A program made the position numbers and the translations under genes. From Patella vulgata (taxonomy: Eukaryota > Mollusca > Gastropoda > Patellidae), in the NCBI RefSeq assembly GCF_932274485.2, contig NC_065881.2, positions 58,166,702-58,230,701 of the forward strand: DNA of 64,000 bases, given 5' to 3'. The notes beneath the pieces are model-generated. The model did not search any database, was not told where the DNA came from, and saw only the letters and a program-made list of their open reading frames with translations. Position 1 is the first letter of the stretch; every line of letters begins with the position of its first letter. Positions 47,166 through 57,515 of this stretch are shown here, piece after piece.

Positions 47166-47284
47166 TGTTCTTCTCCAACTAGCTAATTAAAGCGAATGTA
47201 CGTCATGCAGTGTGCTACGAGGGCCTACTCCTAATTCGAATTCTAACGGTAAAGGGTTCTTGTACGTGGACACCAATGAGTGTG

Positions 47285-47495
47285 AAAGAGAGAGAGATAG
47301 ACTCGACACAAACCAGGTCATTCCGGGACTAACAATTTTATTTCAATAATTTGCTTGCGTTTAGGGGTCTTTAGCAGTGGGGGAAACCCGGAAAACCCGG
47401 ATAAATGCACACGATTGGACAGACGATCCTAATCATTGTCACGTTCAAGCGACGAATCGAAACCGAGCCACTTGAATCAATGACAGACGCTAATG
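47285..47495 (-). repeat. SINE family A, eroded copy
   Basis: (GA)n tail at 47286-47300, then CTCGACACAAACCAGGTCAT, TTTGCTTGCGTTTAGGGGTC, TAGCAGTGGGGGAAACCCGG and AAGCGACGAATCGAAACC, all matching SINE A on the minus strand. The box A end is lost. A SINE B scrap (GTGTACACGGGACCCCGG) follows at about 47497. Confidence 0.75.
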
Positions 47496-47989
47496 TGTAC
47501 ACGGGACCCCGGTTTTTTTCCCCATCTGAACGATTACACGTTATCCGTCCTCCATCCTACACAACTGACAAGTGAAGACATCTCCAGAAAAATCTCTATG
47601 CACTTTGATGAAGTTAGAGAGTAAACGTCCTACTCACTGAGCCACCGTATCCCCCACTTCGTTTAGATTCCGGACACGGGATCTCGATTATTTGTATTCC
47701 ATCCGAACGACTATACGTTGTTCCTTGTCAGGCCCTCCGTCCTACACCACTGACAAGTCCATGCATCAAAAAACTCGATGAAGGTTATTGAAGTTAGAGA
47801 GCAAAGAAAGATTCGACTGAAGACTTAAAATCGATTACAGAATACAATACTATCTGTGCAAGAAGAGATTAAAATTGTTTAGGACTATTAAATTTTCTAG
47901 AACTTCAAACATTTCCGTTTATTATAATCAATGTACAAATATAAATACCGATACGGTAGTCAGTGGACACGCGTATAAACTGCACTTCC

Positions 47990-48350
47990 GAGGCGAGAAC
48001 ACGAGCAGACGAGAAGTCGATGTGACGAAGCGAGGGAGCGAGAACACTAGAGGACGAGATTACCTCAAAGGCGAGGGAGCGAGGGAGCGAGAAGTCGAGG
48101 TTTTTCAAAGGCGAGAACACGAGAAGACGAGAAGTCGAGGGCAAGAAGTCGAGGACGAGAAGTCGAGGGCGAGAGTGCGAGAACACGTGGTTTTTCAAAG
48201 GCGAAAACAGGAGGGAGCGAGAAGTCGAGGTGAAAATAATCTCGTGTTCTCGGGGCGAGATCCTTTATTCTCGCCCTATTTCCTCGTATTCTCGTCTACT
48301 CGTGTTCTCGCCCTCGACTTCTCGTCTTCTCGTGTTCTCGCGGCGAGAAG
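47990..48350. repeat. GAGAAGTCGAGG-type repeats, right arm
   Basis: Mirror image of the left arm block. Purine-rich modules (GCGAGAACACGAGCAGACGA, GAGGGAGCGAGGGAGCGAG) run to about 48238, then pyrimidine-rich modules run to 48350. The TTTTTCAAAGGCGA spacer also appears in inverse form in the left arm. A 185-codon open frame here is purely repeat-derived. Confidence 0.85.
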
Positions 48351-48353
48351 TCG

Positions 48354-49632
48354 AGATTCTGAAATGGCCGCAATAGGCTTCCATATTATATATTATAGGC
48401 TTTCGTTTCCTATCCAAATCAAAGAATCTTGAAGAGTTTGAGATTGACAGCTGTGCTTTCGTTTCCTATTCAACTAGTTAAAATTCAACTAGTTTTTTAG
48501 CGAGTCATTAACAACCAAATGTGCCATTATTCTGCCATTTATATATTATTCAAAGTTACTAACATTATACGTCTTCAAAGCCCGACTCAAAAATGAGGGA
48601 AAATTATTGGCACAGTGAGAGATGCAACATATGGGAACACTATTCATGAAATGGTAATAACAGCATATTTTTGTGTGTAATTCTAATATTTTGTGAAGCA
48701 CATATACATGTATGTATTATATACATAAACGGTGGGCACATTGTAGTAACTTTCTTAAATAAATGTAGCGGAACTCCATCGGAATTACCGACACGATGCC
48801 ACTGTACATTATATTGTTGGTATCAATTGAATAGATTAATAATATATTTTCTAGTTATGCACATGCTGGAATTCTACAACGTAATCATTTTAATAGAATA
48901 ATTCGTTTTTACATGCTTTACATGCCAAGCAACCGAATAGATAATAATATTTTTTGTCATATTGGCATCTCGAATAAGCCCCATTCAGCGAATATCTATG
49001 TAAAAGATCATGATGAACCGCAAATTCTTTTGAGTGCCATATTCAAAAATATGTATACTAAAATATGAGTTGATTAAATATGCAAATTAGCTGCTGCCAA
49101 TGTTCACAAAAGTTGCTCTCAGGGGACAAAATGAGGGGTCAACAACCATATGTTCAGCACCAGGACATTCGAGGTGTATATTGGAGGCTATTGCCGAAAC
49201 GTTTGCGTTAAGAAACGGACAATTACGTGAATTGGGATTCGTACTAGCAGTGTTGGTCAGTGTGAGTGACCGGTGCGAATATACAAGGTAAATACCCAGG
49301 GGAAAGTATCCATATTTCTCCGCTGTCCAATGCCAGTATGGTCTGGCTTGCTGCAAAGTAAGGAGAGGAACGAGTTCCCTGGAGAGTCGGTCGATCTGTT
49401 TATGCTAATGACTGGCCTTCCCATGTCTTCTTGAGTGTATTGGGCACTGATGGCGGATTTGGGCATCGAATAACTCCTTGGTTAGGTCTGTAGAACGCAA
49501 TCAAACCTAATATATTCATTGACAATGCTGTTGTTACAGCGACCCGATGACATTTTCTCCTGCATGCTGCCCCGGCTATCATGCTTGCTGACAATGCACC
49601 GACTGTCCATCTACCATACGCGGTTAGTATAC
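48354..49632. other. Intergenic, nothing recognised
   Basis: The part 49087-49500 has long open frames on both strands and higher GC than its surroundings, and could be a decayed coding or mobile sequence. I see no motif that names it. Confidence 0.35.
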
Positions 49633-50156
49633 AATAGAGACTTTTGGCAAGCGCAATTTCCTGGTCCGTATCGCGTATCCGTATGGATTTTGCGTGTGAC
49701 GTCATCAATGTCTGTGTATTTCTCATACGTGATACGGCACACGGATACGACAGCACGTATGGAACGGCTTTCATACGGAAATGGTCCGTATAACACTGTC
49801 GTCTTTTTACCGTCTTTTTTGCTACTTTTAGACGCTGAAATGTTGCATCATAGCGTTTTTATGAATCTATGTGTATCCTAGAACACGAAGAGGTATATTT
49901 GATGTGATTTTAACAGTGATAACGACTGGAATTTAATCATTATTTTTGATGGGTTTTTCTCGGAATTTTTATATTTTTCCCGCCTGTCTGCATATTGGTT
50001 GATCTACGGGCTAAACTTTCTGAAATGATACATTAGTGAAACCAAAAATTGCTAAAATCTGCCAAAACTCTAAAACTACATTGACGCAACGTATCACGTA
50101 TACGATACGGATACGGGATACGGATGGGAAAAATCCGCTTGCCAAAAGTCTCTATT
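49633..50156. mobile_element. 524-bp MITE with AATAGAGACTTTTGGCAAGC ends
   Basis: The 21-base terminal inverted repeat AATAGAGACTTTTGGCAAGC plus G is identical at both ends. The similarity continues inward to about 52 bases through TCCGTATC[G/C]CGTATCCGTAT. Extra CGTATACGATACGG and TCATACGTGATACGG words inside make the subterminal parts repetitive. There is no transposase frame. The target duplication is uncertain because the flanks are AT-rich. The superfamily is not assigned. Confidence 0.85.
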
Positions 50157-50620
50157 TTCAGAAACATCGCTTGCGTGCAGATCAAGGGACATAACTCCAA
50201 TTTGCACACTATTTGTATTGGTTCTCTTATTTAACATAATGCATACACATAATAATATTTCGAGAACACATTTAGCAGTTCTTTACAGAAGAAGTAAGAA
50301 AACTTTGAAGCTGATACTCCTGTAGAAATCTTTAATTATTGGGAAATTTATTGTGGTATTTCCTATTAGTATTATCATATTTTGTTTTATTCGTGTTGCC
50401 TATTATTTCATTGGTTGTTTGTTTCACAGTTCAAATTCATATTGAATTTTAAGTTACTGACAAAATTTAAAAGACCTAAATCTCTATTCTTTGGAACCTA
50501 AAATAGGCGAAAATGGGTCAAAAAGCACATAATCATTTTTTGAAGACTCTGGATAATACTGAATTAGAGCTTTATGCCGTTTAATTATAATTTATTACTT
50601 GCAGTTTGCTCGTAGGTAGT
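50157..50620. other. Intergenic, nothing recognised
   Basis: At 50465-50520, AAAAGACCTAAATCTCTATT and GGAACCTAAAATAGGCGA resemble text at 10806-10850, an old dispersed repeat. Confidence 0.35.
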
Positions 50621-50626
50621 AGTTTG

Positions 50627-50665
50627 TTGTATTTTACGTCCGCTTCCACCGAGGTGATATCGCAG
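50627..50665 (-). repeat. Repeat C terminus beside poly(A)
   Basis: TTGTATTTTACGTCCGCTTC then CACCGAGGTGATATCG. It lies about 12 bases beyond the poly(A) of the ORF1-like gene, so either the gene was inserted next to an older copy or the two belong to one chimeric transcript. Confidence 0.6.
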
Positions 50666-50669
50666 ACAA

Positions 50670-50675
50670 TCACGT

Positions 50676-50722
<47 letters not shown>

Positions 50723-51641
50723 CGATGAGACTGTCAATGTTTGGATCGAAGCTGATCTCAAGAGGTGTTGAGGTTGAGGGATGGTAGCTGCATTCTTGGA
50801 TGTTAAAGCTGCTCTCATATATTATTTTTATTGCAGGTGGTCTTGGCTTTGTAAATTCGAAGTTTGTTTCTTTTGCTGCTGTTCTACCTCCCTCTTCTCT
50901 TCTTCGTTTCGGTGCCTTTGGTTCTATTGGTGGAGACTGTGTTACTGGCGGTGACTGGGTTACTGTTTCGATCACTGTTTTACTGTCCTCGACTGGCTTT
51001 GTTGCTTCTGGGACTGGGTGTTGTGCTGGCCGTTTGTTCTTATCCCTTTCTGGGCCTCGAAGAGGGCACTCCTTGCGTGAGTGGCCCAACTTCTCGCATC
51101 GGAAGCATGGAGAAGCTTGGCCTGGTGTTACGACTCGGACTCTGGCATCTCCGTGAGGGGTCTTCAGAACTATTATCTGTGGAATATTTTTCATTTCCTC
51201 CGTCTTGATTTCTATTTCCACCTCTCTTACTCTCTTGTAAACTCTAGTGCCCGGCAGTCTTTGGTCTTTGAAGGATCTGACGTACCCAATATCGGTCATA
51301 ATATTATGGAAATAGTCGTCTGAGTAAGAGACTGGAAAGTCATATACGGTGAGGGTTACTACTTTCGAGAATCGTCTGAAGAATCTGTATTCTATCCCCA
51401 TGTAGGTGTGGCTTTCTTTTTCTAGTAGTGTGGTTTTGACCTCTTTCGTCTTCACGTGGACATGCCATTCTTCTTTAACCTGATATATTGTTAATATATC
51501 GTCCCACTTGCCGAGCAGGTCGATCAGGCACTTCAAGATAGACCTGTCGGTCAATCTCTCTGTGCTACTAACCGCCACGTGGTAGGACACCCTGCTGGTC
51601 TCATCTTCGGGGACTTCGTAAGTTTTGATTATAGGGTTCAT
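50670..51641 (-). CDS. LINE ORF1-like protein with CCHC zinc knuckle, poly(A)-terminated
   Basis: A 323-codon open frame starting at ATG 51639-51641. Residues 1-175 form a basic and hydrophobic region without a domain I can name (VTLTVYDFPVSYSDDYFHNI near 95). A single CCHC knuckle, CFRCEKLGHSRKEC, follows near 183, then a lysine- and proline-rich tail (KAPKRRREEGG). This resembles nucleic-acid-binding ORF1 proteins of non-LTR retrotransposons (Tx1 or I-like clades) and host ZCCHC-type proteins. The last codons are 14 lysines coded by a 44-base A tract (50677-50720), so the frame runs into the poly(A) and its natural 3' end is not present. No reverse transcriptase follows. Likely a 3'-truncated retrotransposed copy. 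It could bind RNA if expressed. Confidence 0.7.
50677..50720 (-). repeat. Poly(A) tract of 44 bases
   Basis: Uninterrupted T on the plus strand. As poly(A) on the minus strand it directly follows the last informative codons of the ORF1-like gene. Its purity argues for a young insertion or slippage. Confidence 0.9.
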
Positions 51642-51810
51642 CGTGAATAGAGTACTGGTGAATAGAATACTGGAGTACTGGTGAATAGAATACTGGAAAA
51701 CTGTTGAATAGAATACTGGAAAACTGGTGAATAGAATACTGGAACACTGGATAACTGGAGCACTATAAGACTGGATAACTGGGATACTGGATCACTGGAG
51801 CACAGGTGTT
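51642..51810 (-). repeat. GAATACTGG minisatellite upstream of the ORF1-like gene
   Basis: Units such as GTGAATAGAATACTGG, AAAACTGGTGAATAGAATAC and GATACTGGATCACTGGAGCA repeat over about 150 bases, immediately 5' of the ATG. Tandem repeats in the 5' untranslated region are known in several LINE families, so this may be the element's promoter region. Confidence 0.7.
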
Positions 51811-53288
51811 AACAGGGCGAACGCTAATGCTCGTAGGTTCTCAATTATCTATTTATACGAGACAAGACATGAGTGTCACTCTACTTGTTGGGTGTAGTTG
51901 GTGTCCATTTAGTGTTTATATGTTGGGAATCAACTGTGATCATTTTGTGGAACTTTTGTAATTCAGAGTGTACGTATTACCGAAGGATCCGATGCTGTCT
52001 TTCAACTTCCAGACAAGCTGCGATTTTTAGCCGTTAAGTTCAGTATCAAGTCCGTCTTCTGATGATCGAAATTAGACTGTAGTCTGCTATTCCGTAGATT
52101 CCTTCACACTTCTCGGCTGTTCCACTCCCAGCTGGAATAAATCGGGACATATTGAGAGTTCAAGCGGTAGACACTTAAACAGTATTGATCATTGGGTGCG
52201 TGGAAATAACATTCTTGGGAATAATGCAATTAAAAATCTAATGGTGAAATAACTAGTGGTCAAATACCCAAACTGGTTGACAAATTCAGCAACAACGATC
52301 AAAAGTAAACATACCTTTTTTTTTTAAAACAATATTTATATTCAGGTTGTCTGAATGGGATTGGGGAACAGACTTATCCTATGTAAAAGCCCTCTCCCTA
52401 AATAATTTGTATACATGTATATATATATCATCAATGCAAAATGTGTGTATATACATAGTTATAATGACAAACACATACATATTATATAAGTATAATAAAA
52501 TATGATGGGTGAAAATGTAAACATACCTTGCTTCTTGCAAGACACGCTTCACTGTCGTGGTGAGTGAAAACCCAATATAATAAAACGTAAAAATGAGGTT
52601 GGACTAAATAAAATCATTGACAATAATCTTTTATATTCATGGATATATTTATTATTTACGAATAAATAATACCATGGTACAGTCAGGGATATTTCAATAT
52701 GTAAATCCTGTCTTTAGAGAGTTATTGCATTAATATTTAAGTCAACATATAGAGATAGGGACATGTTAAAATGCATTAAGCAACATACAAATAAACTCAG
52801 TGTGAAGCTTTAAATACATGTAAAAATATATTGAAAGGGTTGAGAATAAGACATCACGAGACCTCAATGTTAACTTATTATTTAAGTTTGAAAGGACACT
52901 GCAGCCATTGTAACCCTAACGTTAACGAGATAGACCTAAATACATTTTAATGTTTTGCTATCTTTTTACAGGGTGTGTACAGAGGTATGGTGCGGGGTTT
53001 TAGAGCTGAACTAAAGACATATCTTTATCTATTTACTGCCTGAAGTTTATGTGCAGAAAATCACATACAATATTGTGCATACATTTATAATCATGTACAT
53101 GTATATAACCCCATAGAAATGGGCTAATATCCAACGGCAATTGACATGGAAGACTAGATCGAAGATTTTTTTGCGTAAAGTCACTTTGCAGCGTGAAGAT
53201 GATGTTTAACGTTTCGTGTATGCGTTTGGTTTTGAATTCATGCAACAGCATATTGTTATAAATATTGTCAACTATCAACTTCGACACA
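51811..53288. other. 5' flank of the second receptor gene
   Basis: No gene. TTTTGCTATCTTTTTACAG ending at 52971 is a fair splice acceptor, and GAATTCATGCAACAG ending at 53248 is a weaker one. Either could join a non-coding first exon to the receptor. No promoter could be fixed. Confidence 0.35.
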
Positions 53289-55211
53289 ATGGGAAAATCC
53301 GTACAAAGTCATTTGATCGTTTTATATTCCATGATCTCTACCATCACCTGTTCTTTGTCAACAGACTACTTTCCCACATCGTGGTCTTCGGTGTGCAGTA
53401 GCAGCATAAACAACAACACAGAAACAAATCGGGCTAATCTATTCTGTTACCTGGGGCCGAACGATCCTGTTATTATCAATTTAAAACATTTGAATCGATT
53501 TACTCGATATCTTCCGGAGCTAACTGTTAATGTCAGCATTGAGTGTTTTAGTGGTGGGAATATCTCTATGACCTGGCCTATGAAAATAACGGGACTAGTG
53601 GGTCTTATGGTACAAGATTGTGTTATTTATGATTTTATGAGCGACTGGAATAACCAGGAATTAGAAGGAACATCGGATACCCTCCAAACACTAGCTGTTA
53701 TTAACTCTGTTAATTTAATCAACATACCATTATTATTTCAAGCTATTACCGAATTCAGAAATGTATCTAATGAATGGAACTGTGGTCATGACACAACTTT
53801 GAGAAAAATAGTTTTCAGATCTTTCCGTTTTCACGTGGAAAATTTTGGGGATGACACAATGCCATACCAAATACCAGACCTTAGCGTGATGGACCAGAAC
53901 GCCATGGTTAACGAGGGTTTTGATTGCACATTTCCGCACCTCAAATACCTCGAAGAATCCTTTGATGAAATTGCCACCTCTTACCATTTCGAAGCCCTGA
54001 AGATGGGCGATTATCCTAATCTCAGGTGTATGAACTATTCTAACAGTGTATGGTCGGCAATTCCACCGGCTTTGAATGATTGGTACCTGAAATACCCGAA
54101 ATTAGAATATATGGATTTTAGTGGTAATCAAATTTCAGAAGTTAAACTTCGCGATTACCGATCCAGTTTAACGAAAACCATCACAGTTCTTGATGTACGA
54201 AATAATAATATCACTAGCATAGCTGTTCAAGATATCAAGAATTGGATTCAAGATTTGTCATTCATGTTTGTCGATATTCGAAATAATCCTTTGGACTGTA
54301 GTTGTATAAAACGGGAATTTATTTACCAAGTTCAAGACGAGGATTGGTTTGTTGGTGATTTGTTTAAATATAAATATATCAGAAATATGACTTGTTCCAC
54401 TCCGCCATCAGCTCGTGGTAAAATGTTACAATATTTGACTAAAGATGATATGGGATGTGCGATACCCCCAGCTGATCTGACTGTAGCTCTCGTTATAGTG
54501 GCCATTGTTGCCGCTATTTTAATCATTCTTATCGTGCTTTTAGTGCGATATAGAAAAGGGGTCAAAATTATTCTTTATACAAGATTTGGTATCTTAATAC
54601 CAAGTGAAATGGGTGACAAGTCCGACTCTAAGATATATACAGCCTTCGTATCCTATAGTTCTGCGAATGGAGACTGGGTGCACGATTATCTTCAAAAGAA
54701 TATCGAGACTCCATCCAACAGTAAATGTCAGGCTTTCAAATTGTGTTTACACGAACGAGATTTTATCGGTGGGAAAAGCATCCTGGACAATATCATATAC
54801 AGTATAGAGAACAGCCGTCACACTATTGTTATACTCTCAAAGGCGTTTCTAAAGAGCATCTGGGGAATGGAGGAATTCACTCAGGCTTATAACGAAAGCA
54901 TTGTGAAGAAACGGCGACATTTGATTCTGGTGAAACTCGAGGATATACCTGAAGATGAGATTCCAACTTCCCTGAAACGTTGTTTAAGGACTTTCACCTA
55001 TTTGGACATTAAAGATAATATGTTTTTAGATCGACTGAGATACTCGTTAGCTATTAAATCTAAATTAGTTAGATACGATTCATTGGTTTCCATAAAAACC
55101 CAAGTTTCCACAGATTCGGGATGTGTGCATGACGTTAATGGCTCAGAACATGACACCCATAGCACAACAGATAATGCGGTTTCCATTGTCGAGGTTAAAA
55201 CAGACTTTTAA
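53289..55211 (+). CDS. Toll-like receptor, short-ectodomain type (copy 2)
   Basis: A 640-residue receptor. The ATG at 53289 is chosen because the in-frame codon at 53265 is TTG and because MGKSVQSHLIVLYS aligns with copy 3. Signal peptide about 1-24; mature end DYFPTSWSSVC. The ectodomain is N-glycosylated, with weak leucine-rich repeats near 243 and 270 (KLEYMDFSGNQI). LRRCT cysteines are 337, 339, 369 and 390. Membrane span about 396-419, TIR about 449-588. Box 1 is YTAFVSYS (threonine for the usual aspartate), box 2 is LCLHERDFIGGK (glycine for proline), and box 3 is MFLDRLRYSL. The 50-residue tail has SIKTQVSTDSGCV. It is about 85 percent or more identical in DNA to copy 3 over most of the frame, by eye. 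No coding intron. ATTAAA lies just after the stop. Confidence 0.96.
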   Translation: MGKSVQSHLIVLYSMISTITCSLSTDYFPTSWSSVCSSSINNNTETNRANLFCYLGPNDPVIINLKHLNRFTRYLPELTVNVSIECFSGGNISMTWPMKITGLVGLMVQDCVIYDFMSDWNNQELEGTSDTLQTLAVINSVNLINIPLLFQAITEFRNVSNEWNCGHDTTLRKIVFRSFRFHVENFGDDTMPYQIPDLSVMDQNAMVNEGFDCTFPHLKYLEESFDEIATSYHFEALKMGDYPNLRCMNYSNSVWSAIPPALNDWYLKYPKLEYMDFSGNQISEVKLRDYRSSLTKTITVLDVRNNNITSIAVQDIKNWIQDLSFMFVDIRNNPLDCSCIKREFIYQVQDEDWFVGDLFKYKYIRNMTCSTPPSARGKMLQYLTKDDMGCAIPPADLTVALVIVAIVAAILIILIVLLVRYRKGVKIILYTRFGILIPSEMGDKSDSKIYTAFVSYSSANGDWVHDYLQKNIETPSNSKCQAFKLCLHERDFIGGKSILDNIIYSIENSRHTIVILSKAFLKSIWGMEEFTQAYNESIVKKRRHLILVKLEDIPEDEIPTSLKRCLRTFTYLDIKDNMFLDRLRYSLAIKSKLVRYDSLVSIKTQVSTDSGCVHDVNGSEHDTHSTTDNAVSIVEVKTDF

Positions 55212-57039
55212 GACTGTCTAATTAAATTATTTTAAATATTACAGATTTTTTTTTGAGAGAAGATACTTCACGTTTATTTAAATATTATTGATCACAATAG
55301 GGATTGACATTCCATTTTAATAATTTCTCCAAACTTGTTTATGGCTTTTAAGCTTGTTTTCGGTGGTGATGCTTCATAATATTCTATACGGTATAAACGC
55401 ATACCAGACTCTTATATTCATATGGAAATCAAAATCCATAGACTTTTAAAACTACATGCCGATTTTATTGAATGGCAAAACACATTAATTACAATTATTA
55501 CAATAGGGGTTATACCGTTCTTTAACAAAATGTTTATGATCTGTGAAATTTTTTGTTCGGTTATTTATGTATCTTTCATAGTTCTATTTTAAAAACTACA
55601 TTCCAGGTAAATTTTGGATTTTTGCCTCTGTCTTTGTGAACAATTTTCGCTGTGTCAGGTTTTAAAACTTGGCTTATTCTGAATGCGTAATACTTTCCGA
55701 GTAGAATTCAAACGGCGTTTCAAGGAGTCATACGCATGTATGCAATTTCTTTTCGTGTTTGCTTTCTAGTAACCGGGTCAAGACCAGTACACATCTTGGT
55801 ATATACTGGGATAAAATAGAAATGCAACACTATTATAAATGGATGACTGTAGTTTATGTTTAAAGAGATAGTCTTTAATCTTGCAATTGGTGTTTTTACG
55901 AGAGCCTAAACGCACCACAGATCGGTTATCTCAAGCGCAACAAATAGCCAGCAGCTATTTCTTCTCGTGACCCTTTTGCTTGACACCAAATTTAAACGAA
56001 TTCGTATAAAACTGTTAAGTCTATCGCGTTAACGCGGTCTTCGAAAAGGGGGCGCGGGGGACTCCGGAACTGGGGGGTCCTCATGATCCCAATGCATCAC
56101 GACACATTTTACAGAAATTCGCTAAAGAGTGTACCCTTTATAGCGTTAACAAGCCAGTTGTGGACGGACGGATAGGTCAACGACATAATATGCCCAGACT
56201 GCAAATTGAATTCGAGAGAATGGGTATGTTGAAAATCACAGTGTAAAAATTAACGTGTCTTTTAAAAAGCTGGGGTCAATATACGTCCTACAGTTCAGTT
56301 GAAGGTATAAAATGTGACTTTTAAACAGGTAGGTTTATTACAGATCAGTGGAAGATGCAGGGAAACATTTATGCCTGGATGGCCACATGAACGCATTGTT
56401 GCGTTAATACAAGCGGGCATGAGTCAGGGAGCCATGGGAAGCAGCATTTCAGAGGGTATAGAGACGCGTTATACTTTAGATATTGGCACGTATGGATTAT
56501 TGTCCCTGATTGTACGACATGTTGCGTTTTGAGCTTGTGTACCTCAAATATCCCGTAAATGGCCGCTTTTGCTAACCATACCTGAACAGTTCCCAAAGAA
56601 ATAATTTCTGTTGCAGTTTGTGCTAGGTGCATTTGTATCTATATCCGCTTATTTCGTCACTTCCTGAAGTATTTATCGCATCGGTGCGAAAACGAACACC
56701 AAAACGAACATATGTTCGTTTACGTTTTCGTTTTCATATCCTCTGACACGCGGTTTCGCAATCCTATGTACGATAAAAGCAAAGTTTTCAATCGATTTTT
56801 TGGCAGATGTCTAAAACTTAAGCAGAATATTGCTTTTGAGCACATTCTACGTACTCTACACAATCAACAATATACACAAAGCCTCGAAAAATGGTGGAAA
56901 ATTCAATATGAGACAAGAAACATATTCGTTTGCATACCTACGTAAATCCAGCTCCATACGCGTAACGTTTTTCACTGGCCGAACACTCATTACGGATTGG
57001 CGTCAGAAGTACACACGAATTGATGACCTTTTCGTTTTC
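55212..57039. other. Intergenic, one stray repeat T phrase
   Basis: No gene. At 56485-56560 GTCCCTGATTGTACGACATG and TTGCGTTTTGAGCTTGTG match a unit of the tandem-unit element T. G-rich text lies at 56049-56076. Confidence 0.4.
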
Positions 57040-57515
57040 GCTGATCTTGGATGATTTCGATTATTGTGTACAACGGACATTCGGTTCGGGAGTTACGTCT
57101 CCTGCATTTTACGCAAAATGTGAAATATGTACAAAGTTTTTGGTCCCGTACGAGGCGACCACATTGTGTACAACGGACATTCGGTTCTGGAGTTATGTCC
57201 CCTGCATTTTACGCAAACTGTGAAATATGTACAAAGTTTGTGCTCCCGCACGAGGCGACAGTCTATGTCCGAAATAGAGGAAACTTAAAAAGTTCTTGGA
57301 TGGGTTCGTTTTTGGTGTCCTAGAGGCAACAAGTTTTAAAATGTGTTAAGAATCAAAAGATCCGGGGTGAGTTAAATTTTGGTACGCATCGGGCCTTCCG
57401 TTATGCCCCCTGCCTTTAACGCAATATGTACAGTTTGTGGACCCTCTAGAAGCCACAATTTTTGTCCGATATAGATAAAACTTAAAATATGTGTGAAGGA
57501 TCAAAAGATGTTGGA
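57040..57515 (+). repeat. Tandem repeats related to element T
   Basis: A unit of about 104 bases (GTGTACAACGGACATTCGGT, TCTCCTGCATTTTACGCAAA, TGTGAAATATGTACAAAGTT, GTACGAGGCGAC) occurs at about 57065 and 57169, about 90 percent identical. Drifted units follow at 57300-57510 with GGACCCTCTAGAAGCCACAA and ATAAAACTTAAAATATGTG, which ties the array to the repeats at 21.5 and 41.8 kb. Confidence 0.7.

Larger units (their letters stand above)
43605..48353. mobile_element. 4.7-kb foldback element with arms of about 0.8 kb
   Basis: The left arm, 43605 to about 44440, is repeated in reverse complement at about 47530-48353, in the same internal order. The outermost part is the CGACTTCTCGCCG end, then the GAGAAGTCGAGG-rich block. 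Next comes GAAGTGCAGTTTATA, GTCCACTGACTACCGTATCG and ATAATAAACGGAAATGTTTG. After that are AACAATTTTAATCTCTTCTT, TTTTAAGTCTTCAGTCGAAT and a unit of the SINE B-like array. Identity is about 90 percent by eye. The 3.1-kb centre holds only SINEs and minisatellites, with no transposase. It resembles Foldback/Galileo-type DNA elements, whose long arms carry tandem repeats, but an inverted duplication of host DNA is the main alternative. No target duplication was found. Confidence 0.8.

Noticed and set aside
47875-48432. 185-codon open frame rich in R, E and G
   Set aside because: It is a reading of the GAGAAGTCGAGG repeats of the foldback arm. The opposite strand and the other arm give equally open repeat frames.
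49400-49881. Open frames of 120 and 124 codons
   Set aside because: They cross the left end of the 524-bp MITE and contain no recognisable domain.
50800-51323. Plus-strand open frames of 80-118 codons
   Set aside because: They are opposite-strand shadows of the ORF1-like gene.
53265-53288. Eight-codon extension of receptor copy 2
   Set aside because: It begins with TTG. The ATG at 53289 aligns with the start of copy 3.
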